Assembly (NCBI GenBank): GCA_016791085.1
Contig: JAEUNN010000915.1
Location: 1 to 5,780 of the forward strand
DNA length: 5,780 bases
Reading direction: 5' to 3'
From: Rhodocyclaceae bacterium
Lineage (GTDB): Bacteria; Pseudomonadota; Gammaproteobacteria; Burkholderiales; Rhodocyclaceae
Each line of letters starts with the position of its first letter. Within the stretch, counting starts at the first letter, position 1. The translations under genes were made by a program, and so were the position numbers. Below the pieces are notes generated by a model. That model was not told where the DNA came from, made no database searches, and saw only the letters and a program-made list of their open reading frames with translations. Of the stretch, positions 1 to 5,206 are shown piece by piece.

Positions 1-103
1 GCGCGCGGTTTTCGTCTATGAGCTGGTTGATGGCCGGTGCGACGTGTTCGGCGCGCAAGGCGTCGAAGCGCGGCAGGCCGGAAAAATCGAGTAAGGGGTT
101 CAT
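1..103 (-). CDS. prlC: Oligopeptidase A-like M3 metallopeptidase, N-terminal fragment
   Basis: Only the first 34 codons are in the window; the gene runs off the left edge. The peptide starts MNPLLDFSGLPRFDALRAEH and continues with VAPAINQLIDENRA. This is the typical N-terminus of oligopeptidase A (PrlC), a cytosolic zinc-dependent M3 endopeptidase that degrades short peptides, including cleaved signal peptides. The family's HEXXH zinc motif lies far downstream and cannot be seen here, so the call rests on the N-terminal pattern (NPLL, then P-x-F, then EHV-PAI). The ATG at 101-103 has a weak Shine-Dalgarno, AGAG at 110-113, six bases upstream. It lies 102 nt beyond the purC stop and could have its own promoter. 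A related M3 peptidase such as Dcp is possible but fits less well. Confidence 0.8.
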   Translation of the reverse strand, partial: MNPLLDFSGLPRFDALRAEHVAPAINQLIDENRA

Positions 104-120
104 TTTTGACTCTGACAGTA

Positions 121-150
121 AGTATCGGATTCGATCCGCAATGACTTGAA
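121..150 (-). promoter_or_regulatory. Possible weak sigma70 promoter for prlC
   Basis: On the minus strand a -35-like TTCAAG (145-150) is separated by 18 bases from a -10-like GATACT (121-126). The matches to consensus are 3 of 6 and 4 of 6. The site is in the only AT-richer stretch of the purC-prlC spacer. A short dyad (cggat at 126-130, atccg at 134-138) overlaps the -10 edge. The predicted transcript start would leave a leader of only about 10 nt, with the weak AGAG at its very beginning, which argues against it. This is a guess from spacing and base composition. Confidence 0.2.
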
Positions 151-205
151 CGCCGGCCGCGCGGGGCGGGCGGGCGGCAGCCGCTAGTGCCTGACCGTGA
201 GCCGC

Positions 206-1093
206 CTAGCTACCCAGCAGGCGCTCCTGGGCCTCGCGGTATTTGGCGGCCGTGCGGGCAATCACTTCGGGCGGCAGGCGCGGTCCCGGCGCGCGCTTGT
301 CCCAGTCCAGGGTTTCCAGGTAGTCGCGCACATATTGCTTGTCGAAAGACGGCGGGTTATGCCCTTCGCGCCACTCGCCGGCCGGCCAGAAACGCGAGGA
401 ATCCGGCGTCAGTGCTTCGTCTATCAGGTGCACCACGCCATTTTCGTCGGTGCCGAATTCGAATTTGGTATCCGCGATCAGGATGCCGCGCGCGCGTGCA
501 TAGTCTGCGGCGTCCAGGTAGAGCTGTATGGCCAGGCGGCGCACGGTGTCCGCCGTGGCCGCGCCGAGCAGGGCACGGGTATGCTCAAAATCGATATTTT
601 CGTCGTGCGCGCCGACTTCGGCTTTGGTGGCCGGCGTAAATATGGGTTCCGGCAGGCGCGTCGCGAGCGCCAGTCCGGGCGGCAGCGCGATGCCGCACAC
701 TGCACCGCTGGCCTGGTAGTCCTTCCAGCCCGAACCGATCAGGTAGCCACGCACCACGGCTTCCACGGGCAGGGCATTGAGGCGCTTCACGACCACCGAG
801 CGGCCGGCCACCTGGGTGCGTTCGGCGTCTGTGCGCACCACGTCTTCGGGCGCGATGCCGGTCAGGTGGTTGGGCGCGAAGCGCGCCAGGCGCTCGAACC
901 AGAAATTCGATACGGTGTTGAGTACCTTGCCTTTGCCCGGTATCGGGTCGGGCAGGATCACGTCGAATGCGGACAGGCGGTCGGTGGTAACGATGAGCAA
1001 ATGCGCGGCATCAACCGCGTAAATGTCGCGCACCTTGCCGCGCGCGACGAGCGGCAGGCTGGCGATGGACGATTCGTACAGGGCGTCGGTCAT
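206..1093 (-). CDS. purC: SAICAR synthetase (phosphoribosylaminoimidazole-succinocarboxamide synthase)
   Basis: PurC catalyses the ATP-dependent joining of CAIR and L-aspartate to give SAICAR in de novo purine synthesis; it is a soluble cytosolic enzyme. The 295-residue product has the family landmarks in order: the glycine-rich nucleotide-binding strand RGKVRDIY (18-25), SAFD (41-44), VEAVVRGYLIGSGWKDY (110-126), TPATKAEVGAHDENI (153-167), the signature LIADTKFEFG (205-214) and DEALTPDSSRFW (225-236). The length suits the longer proteobacterial form rather than the roughly 240-residue E. coli form. The ATG at 1091-1093 gives the usual short N-terminus ahead of SLPLVARGK. No clear Shine-Dalgarno precedes it. 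It starts 32 nt after the PsiE-like gene, so cotranscription is likely. Proximity to fba is common in betaproteobacteria. Confidence 0.96.
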   Translation of the reverse strand: MTDALYESSIASLPLVARGKVRDIYAVDAAHLLIVTTDRLSAFDVILPDPIPGKGKVLNTVSNFWFERLARFAPNHLTGIAPEDVVRTDAERTQVAGRSVVVKRLNALPVEAVVRGYLIGSGWKDYQASGAVCGIALPPGLALATRLPEPIFTPATKAEVGAHDENIDFEHTRALLGAATADTVRRLAIQLYLDAADYARARGILIADTKFEFGTDENGVVHLIDEALTPDSSRFWPAGEWREGHNPPSFDKQYVRDYLETLDWDKRAPGPRLPPEVIARTAAKYREAQERLLGS

Positions 1094-1125
1094 GATCTAT
1101 GGGACGGGGCGCAAGCGGGCAAGGA

Positions 1126-1569
1126 CTATTCGCGCACGTAAGCCTTGTTCTGCTCGCGCTTGTCTTTTTCGTAGGGGAAGCGGATATGCCCATAGCGCAC
1201 CACGAGCACGGCCACCGTGAGCAGCAGGATGGAACTCGATACGGCCAGTATGCGCCACTCCTCCAGGTCGTGCACGTCGAGGATGAGATAGCGCGCCAGC
1301 GATACCATGGCGATATAGAGCGGAAAGCGCACCGGCAATTGCCCGGTGCGGAAATACTGGCCCACCATGGCCAGCACTTCGAGGAACAGGAACAGCAGCA
1401 GCAAATCCGACAGGCGCACGTGGTGTGCCTGCAGCATGGAATTGATTTCCTGCAGCATGGCCACCGCGGTGGCGATCACGATCGCCAGCAGGCCCAGATG
1501 CTCTATGCCATCCACGCCCATTTGCATCACGCGCCGCACGCGCATGAATGCGCTAGATTCTTTTTCCAT
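1126..1569 (-). CDS. PsiE-family small integral membrane protein
   Basis: The 147-residue product has four predicted hydrophobic segments at about residues 22-40, 52-71, 78-97 and 105-125, a short charged N-terminus and a charged C-terminal tail (EKDKREQNKAYVRE). The spacing of helices and the central pattern LFLFLEVLAMV...YF.TGQLPVRFPLYIAMVSLARYLI resemble the PsiE family (phosphate-starvation-inducible protein), about 136 residues in E. coli. The molecular function of this family is unknown; E. coli psiE is known for induction under phosphate limitation. I chose the ATG at 1567-1569 because GGAGG lies six bases upstream. A longer frame from a TTG at 1584 would put that ribosome site inside the gene. 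Its position between fba and purC suggests cotranscription, but no link to glycolysis can be shown. No Pho box was recognised upstream. Confidence 0.8.
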   Translation of the reverse strand: MEKESSAFMRVRRVMQMGVDGIEHLGLLAIVIATAVAMLQEINSMLQAHHVRLSDLLLLFLFLEVLAMVGQYFRTGQLPVRFPLYIAMVSLARYLILDVHDLEEWRILAVSSSILLLTVAVLVVRYGHIRFPYEKDKREQNKAYVRE

Positions 1570-1575
1570 ATCATG

Positions 1576-1580
1576 CCTCC
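1576..1580 (-). promoter_or_regulatory. Strong Shine-Dalgarno of the PsiE-like gene
   Basis: GGAGG on the minus strand, six bases before the ATG at 1569. It is the best ribosome binding site in the window and decides the start of this gene over the upstream in-frame TTG at 1584. Confidence 0.75.
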
Positions 1581-1600
1581 GCAATGCAGCCTGGCACAGC

Positions 1601-1690
1601 CCGGCGCCTGGGGCGCGCCGGGCGGCAGGTCCGGGCGGGCGCCAGGTGGGCTACCCGTGCGGGTAGCCGCGCTGCGCCCGTGCGCGCAGC
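1601..1690 (-). other. Three tandem hairpins after fba
   Basis: Three perfect stems follow the fba stop codon in the direction of transcription. The first is 7 bp (1671-1677 with 1684-1690, 6-nt loop) and begins directly after TAA. The second is 8 bp (ggctaccc 1649-1656 with gggtagcc 1661-1668, 4-nt loop). The third is 7 bp (ccggcgc 1601-1607 with gcgccgg 1615-1621, 7-nt loop). None is followed by a T run on the minus strand, so they do not look like intrinsic terminators. They could protect the fba 3' end from exonucleases or pause RNA polymerase. GC-rich DNA gives short stems easily; the tight cluster is the main argument. Confidence 0.5.
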
Positions 1691-2755
1691 TTAGTTGACG
1701 GTTTGCGCGAGCGCGCCGGAGGCGTACAGGCCGGCCACCGCCACCAGGGTCTGCGCCTTGATTTTCGCGCCCTGGCCTTCGCAGCCGAACTGAACGTAGC
1801 GCTGCTTGCAGATTTTCTTGGCGGCTTCGCGCGCCGGCTTGAGATAGTCGCGCGGATCGAATTTGGACGGGTTTTCCGCCATGTAGCGGCGTATCGCCCC
1901 GGTCATGGCGAGGCGTATGTCGGTGTCGATATTGATTTTGCGCACGCCGTGCTTGATGGCTTCCTGGATTTCTTCGACCGGCACGCCATAGGTTTCTTTC
2001 ATGTCGCCGCCGAACTGGCGGATTTCCGCCAGCAAATCCTGCGGTACCGAGGACGAGCCGTGCATGACCAGGTGGGTGTTGGGAATGCGCCGGTGAATTT
2101 CCTTCACGCGCGTGATGGCCAGAATGTCGCCGGTGGGCTTGCGCGTGAATTTGTAGGCGCCGTGCGAGGTGCCGATGGCGATGGCGAGCGCGTCGAGCTG
2201 CGTGCGGCGCACGAAATCGGCGGCCTGCTCGGGGTCGGTGAGCAACTGTTCCATGGTCATCGTGCCTTCCGCGCCGTGACCGTCTTCCTTGTCGCCCTTC
2301 ATGGTTTCCAGCGATCCCAGGCAGCCCAGTTCGCCTTCCACGGTGACGCCCAGCGCATGCGCCATGTCGACCACCTTGCGCGTCACGTCCACGTTGTACT
2401 CGTAGGTCGATACGGATTTGCCGTCTTCCATGAGCGAGCCGTCCATCATGACGCTGGAAAAGCCCAGGTCTATGGCGCCCTTGCAGATGGCCGGCGACTG
2501 GCCGTGGTCCTGGTGCATCACGATGGGAATGTGCGGATAGGCTTCGACGGCGGCCTGGATCAGGTGCTTCAGGAACGCTTCGCCGGCGTATTTGCGTGCG
2601 CCCGCCGAGGCCTGCATGATGACCGGCGCGCCGGTTTCATCCGCGGCGGCCATGATGGCCTGCACCTGTTCGAGGTTATTGACGTTGAATGCCGGCAACC
2701 CGTAGCCGTTTTCCGCGGCGTGGTCGAGCAACTGGCGCATGGATACGAGAGGCAT
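1691..2755 (-). CDS. fba: Class II fructose-1,6-bisphosphate aldolase
   Basis: This zinc-dependent aldolase interconverts fructose-1,6-bisphosphate with dihydroxyacetone phosphate and glyceraldehyde-3-phosphate in the cytosol, serving glycolysis, gluconeogenesis and, in autotrophs, the Calvin cycle (where it may also act on sedoheptulose bisphosphate). The 354-residue product has PAFNVNNLEQ (21-30), HQDHG (81-85) with the catalytic Asp83 and zinc-binding His84, VEGELGCLG (139-147), GTSHGAYK (195-202) with a second zinc histidine at 198, and MHGSSS (231-236) with a third at 232. NIDTD (275-279) binds phosphate. Length and sequence match the class IIB form often labelled Calvin cycle subtype or CbbA. 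The ATG at 2753-2755 follows GGAG at seven bases. It lies 88 nt after pgk, where many relatives have pyk in between. Confidence 0.97.
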   Translation of the reverse strand: MPLVSMRQLLDHAAENGYGLPAFNVNNLEQVQAIMAAADETGAPVIMQASAGARKYAGEAFLKHLIQAAVEAYPHIPIVMHQDHGQSPAICKGAIDLGFSSVMMDGSLMEDGKSVSTYEYNVDVTRKVVDMAHALGVTVEGELGCLGSLETMKGDKEDGHGAEGTMTMEQLLTDPEQAADFVRRTQLDALAIAIGTSHGAYKFTRKPTGDILAITRVKEIHRRIPNTHLVMHGSSSVPQDLLAEIRQFGGDMKETYGVPVEEIQEAIKHGVRKINIDTDIRLAMTGAIRRYMAENPSKFDPRDYLKPAREAAKKICKQRYVQFGCEGQGAKIKAQTLVAVAGLYASGALAQTVN

Positions 2756-2843
2756 GGTGAATCTCCAGGACAGGTTGGTTGGTGCGGGCGGCCAGTGTTG
2801 GCGGCGCGTTTCGGGGTCGGGGCTGGGTATGGCGTGGGTGGCT
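2756..2843 (-). other. C-rich, G-poor pgk-fba spacer with fba ribosome site
   Basis: On the minus strand this 88-nt spacer has about 44 C and 16 G, a much stronger bias than the flanking genes. I see no stable hairpin and no convincing promoter. C-rich, G-poor, unstructured RNA is the kind of sequence the Rho factor binds, so a Rho-dependent brake between pgk and fba is possible. The fba Shine-Dalgarno GGAG is at 2763-2766. No remnant of a pyruvate kinase gene is present. Confidence 0.4.
2763..2766 (-). promoter_or_regulatory. Shine-Dalgarno of fba
   Basis: GGAG on the minus strand (within TGGAG), seven bases before the fba ATG at 2755. It supports the chosen start. Confidence 0.65.
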
Positions 2844-4004
2844 TCAGGCGCGCTGTTCGAGTATGTCCACGGCCGGCAGTTTTTTGCCTTCCAGAAATTC
2901 CAGGAAGGCGCCGCCGCCGGTCGAAATGTAGCCGATCTGGTCGGTAATGCCGTATTTGGCGATGGCCGCCAGCGTGTCGCCGCCGCCGGCGATCGAAAAT
3001 GCCTTCGACGCCGCGATGGCGCGCGCCAGCGTTTCCGTGCCTTTGCCGAACTGATCGATTTCGAACACGCCGACCGGCCCGTTCCAAACCACGGTGCCGG
3101 CTTTGCCGACGATTTCGGCCAGCGCGGCGGCCGATTGCGGGCCGATGTCCAGTATCAGGTCGTCATCTTCCACGTCATCCACGGATTTCAGCGTGGCGGC
3201 CGCCGTGGCCGAAAATTCCTTGGCGCACACCACGTCGGTGGGTAGCGGCACGCTGACTTTGGCCAGCACGGCTTTGGCCGCATCGAGCAGGTCGGGCTCG
3301 GCGAGCGACTTGCCGATGCGCTTGCCGCTGGCGAGCAGGAAGGTGTTGGCGATGCCGCCGCCCACGATGAGCTGATCCACGCGCGCCGACAGTGCTTCGA
3401 GTATGGTGAGCTTGGTGGACACCTTGGCGCCCGCCACGATGGCCACCAGCGGGCGTGCCGGCGCATTCAGCGCCTTGCCCAGGGCGTCCAGTTCCTGCGC
3501 CATGAGCGGGCCGGCACAGGCCACCGGCGCGAACTTGCCCATGCCGTGCGTGGTGGCTTCGGCACGGTGCGCGGTGCCGAACGCGTCATTGACCCACACG
3601 TCGCACAGCGCGGCCATTTTGCGTGCGAGATCGTCAGAATTTTTCTTCTCGCCCTTGTTCACGCGGCAATTTTCCAGCAGTACCACTTCGCCGGGCTTGA
3701 GGTCCACGCCATCCACCCAGTTCTGCACCAGTGCCACGTCGCGTCCCAGCAACTCGCCCAGGCGCGCGGCGACCGGCGCCAGACTGTCTTCGGGCTTGAA
3801 TTGCCCTTCCGTCGGGCGGCCCAGGTGCGAGGTCACCATGACCGCCGCGCCGGCCTCGAGGGCATGCGCGATGGCCGGTATCGAGGCGCGGATGCGCGTG
3901 TCTTCGGTAATGTTGCCCTGGTCGTCCTGCGGTACGTTGAGGTCGGCGCGTATGAACACGCGCTTGCCGGCGAGGTCCAGATCGGTCAGGCGTTTGAATT
4001 TCAT
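2844..4004 (-). CDS. pgk: Phosphoglycerate kinase
   Basis: PGK reversibly transfers phosphate from 1,3-bisphosphoglycerate to ADP, the first ATP-forming step of lower glycolysis, and runs in reverse in gluconeogenesis and carbon fixation. The 386-residue monomeric, cytosolic enzyme shows the N-terminal substrate domain with RADLNVP (19-25) and TSHLGRP (58-64), then the C-terminal nucleotide domain with AGAKVSTK (191-198), GGGIANTF (215-222), WNGPVGVFE (307-315), GGGDT (340-344) and TGGGAFLEFLEGK (362-374). Length is normal for bacteria and no key residue is missing. The ATG at 4002-4004 gives the standard opening MKFKRLTDLDLAGKRV. Unusually, no Shine-Dalgarno precedes it; the leader is U-rich and comes straight from an intrinsic terminator lying between gap and pgk. 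Confidence 0.98.
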   Translation of the reverse strand: MKFKRLTDLDLAGKRVFIRADLNVPQDDQGNITEDTRIRASIPAIAHALEAGAAVMVTSHLGRPTEGQFKPEDSLAPVAARLGELLGRDVALVQNWVDGVDLKPGEVVLLENCRVNKGEKKNSDDLARKMAALCDVWVNDAFGTAHRAEATTHGMGKFAPVACAGPLMAQELDALGKALNAPARPLVAIVAGAKVSTKLTILEALSARVDQLIVGGGIANTFLLASGKRIGKSLAEPDLLDAAKAVLAKVSVPLPTDVVCAKEFSATAAATLKSVDDVEDDDLILDIGPQSAAALAEIVGKAGTVVWNGPVGVFEIDQFGKGTETLARAIAASKAFSIAGGGDTLAAIAKYGITDQIGYISTGGGAFLEFLEGKKLPAVDILEQRA

Positions 4005-4023
4005 GGCGGGCTTGGATGAAATG

Positions 4024-4059
4024 AAAAAAACGCCGCGGCGCCCGATGGCGGCCGCGGCG
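4024..4059 (-). terminator. Intrinsic terminator after gap
   Basis: A perfect 9-bp GC stem (gccgcggcg 4051-4059 with cgccgcggc 4031-4039, 11-nt loop that can add three more inner pairs) is followed on the minus strand by seven T's (4024-4030). This is a textbook Rho-independent terminator for transcription coming from gap. The T run ends about 20 bases before the pgk ATG, so pgk would depend on readthrough, an RNA switch, or a promoter I cannot see. Confidence 0.75.
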
Positions 4060-4080
4060 GCCGATGTCGGCCCGCCGCGG
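4052..4080 (-). promoter_or_regulatory. Alternative hairpin sharing an arm with the terminator
   Basis: A second perfect 9-bp stem pairs 4072-4080 (ccgccgcgg) with 4052-4060 (ccgcggcgg), and the enclosed ccg/cgg (4061-4063 and 4068-4070) can extend it past one bulged base. Its later arm is the first arm of the terminator stem (4051-4059), so the two structures exclude each other. In transcription order the early stem would act as an antiterminator. Four copies of CCGCGG occur here (4033, 4052, 4075, 4108), so chance pairing in low-complexity GC sequence is a real alternative. Confidence 0.35.
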
Positions 4081-4115
4081 TAACGGCGGACCGATGGTGG
4101 TCAGGCGCCGCGGAG

Positions 4116-5129
4116 CTATTTGGCTGTGGCGAGCGCGACCGTGGTGTCCAGCATGCGGTTGGAAAATCCCCACTCATTGTCGTACCAGGACAGCACTTTC
4201 ACCAGCGTGCCGTCGATTACGCGTGTCTGCGTGGCGTCGAATATGGAACTGCGCGGGTCGTGGTTGAAATCCATGGACACCAGCGGTTCGTCGTTATAGC
4301 CCAGGATGCCGGCCAGGGGACCATCGGCGGCCGCCTTCAGGATGGCATTGACTTCATCCACGCTGGTGGCGCGCGCGGCCGTGAAGGTGAGATCCACCAC
4401 CGACACGTTGATGGTCGGCACCCGCATCGCGAAGCCGTCCAGCTTGCCGTTCAGTTCCGGCAGCACCAGGCCCACCGCGGCGGCGGCGCCGGTTTTGGTC
4501 GGGATCAGGGATTGCGTGGCCGAGCGCGCGCGGCGCAAATCTTCGTGATACACGTCGGTCAGCACCTGATCGTTGGTGTAGGCGTGCACGGTGGTCATGA
4601 GGCCGGACACCACACCGATTTTTTCGTGCAGCGGCTTCACCACCGGGGCCAGGCAGTTGGTCGTGCAGGACGCATTCGATATGACCGTGTGGCTGGCTTT
4701 GAGCGTGTCGTGATTGACGCCATACACCACCGTGGCATCGACGTCCTTGCCGCCCGGCGCGGAAATGATCACCTTTTTCGCACCGCCGCGCAGGTGGGAG
4801 GAAGCTTTTTCCTTGGACGTGAACAGGCCGGTGGATTCGAGCACCACGTCTATGCCCAGGTCGCCCCAGGGCAGTTCCGCCGGATTGCGCTGCGCCAGCA
4901 CACGTATGCGGTCGCCATTGACGACCATGGCGTCCCCATCCACCGCCACCGTACCCGGGAAACGGCCATGCACGGTATCGTGGCGCGTCAGGTGGGCATT
5001 GGTTTGCGCATTGCCGAGGTCATTCACGGCGACGATTTCGATATCGTGCTTTTTGCCGCCTTCGTAATGCGCGCGCAGAATGTTGCGGCCGATGCGGCCA
5101 TAGCCGTTGATGGCGACTCGTATGGTCAT
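4116..5129 (-). CDS. gap: Glyceraldehyde-3-phosphate dehydrogenase, type I, NAD-dependent
   Basis: GAPDH oxidises and phosphorylates glyceraldehyde-3-phosphate to 1,3-bisphosphoglycerate, feeding PGK encoded next door; it is a cytosolic homotetramer. The 337-residue product opens with the Rossmann motif INGYGRIGR (7-15). Asn36-Asp37 at the end of the second strand suggests preference for NAD over NADP. The catalytic signature ASCTTNCL (153-160) holds Cys155, with the partner His182 in TTVHAYTND (179-187). The C-terminus has WYDNEWGFSNRM (315-326). Length is standard. The frame stays open for about 200 codons upstream into tkt, but the ATG at 5127-5129 is the true start: it gives the standard MTIRVAINGYGRIGRN and follows AGGAG at 5141-5145. 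It lies 77 nt after tkt and ends in an intrinsic terminator. Confidence 0.98.
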   Translation of the reverse strand: MTIRVAINGYGRIGRNILRAHYEGGKKHDIEIVAVNDLGNAQTNAHLTRHDTVHGRFPGTVAVDGDAMVVNGDRIRVLAQRNPAELPWGDLGIDVVLESTGLFTSKEKASSHLRGGAKKVIISAPGGKDVDATVVYGVNHDTLKASHTVISNASCTTNCLAPVVKPLHEKIGVVSGLMTTVHAYTNDQVLTDVYHEDLRRARSATQSLIPTKTGAAAAVGLVLPELNGKLDGFAMRVPTINVSVVDLTFTAARATSVDEVNAILKAAADGPLAGILGYNDEPLVSMDFNHDPRSSIFDATQTRVIDGTLVKVLSWYDNEWGFSNRMLDTTVALATAK

Positions 5130-5140
5130 GGTGTGCGGTT

Positions 5141-5145
5141 CTCCT
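5141..5145 (-). promoter_or_regulatory. Shine-Dalgarno of gap
   Basis: AGGAG on the minus strand, eleven bases before the gap ATG. The spacing is slightly long but acceptable, and it supports the short start over the longer open frame. Confidence 0.6.
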
Positions 5146-5161
5146 GGTGGATCTGGCAGGT

Positions 5162-5190
5162 GGTGCGGGCGGGCGCCGGCCGCCCGCACC
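5162..5190 (-). other. Perfect 11-bp hairpin between tkt and gap
   Basis: ggtgcgggcgg (5162-5172) pairs without mismatch with ccgcccgcacc (5180-5190) around a 7-nt loop. No T run follows on the minus strand, so it is probably not a stand-alone terminator. It could be an RNA processing or stabilising element that sets separate levels of tkt and gap mRNA, or a pause site. Confidence 0.55.
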
Positions 5191-5206
5191 GCGGAGAGGC
5201 GGTGGG

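Noticed and set aside
104..205. An intrinsic terminator after purC.
   Set aside because: Only very short stems (such as gcgg/ccgc around 3 nt) are present and no T run follows on the minus strand within the spacer except at the prlC start codon.
197..1141. A 314-codon open frame on the plus strand opposite purC.
   Set aside because: It is an antisense shadow of purC with no recognisable motifs and no ribosome site supporting it.
1570..1584. An upstream TTG start for the PsiE-like gene.
   Set aside because: It would overlap the strong GGAGG site that serves the ATG at 1569, and adds only five residues with no family support.
1703..2947. A 414-codon open frame on the plus strand opposite fba.
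   Set aside because: It mirrors the codon phase of fba in GC-rich DNA, its translation is rich in His, Arg, Gly and Val with no recognisable domain, and fba on the minus strand has full family motifs.
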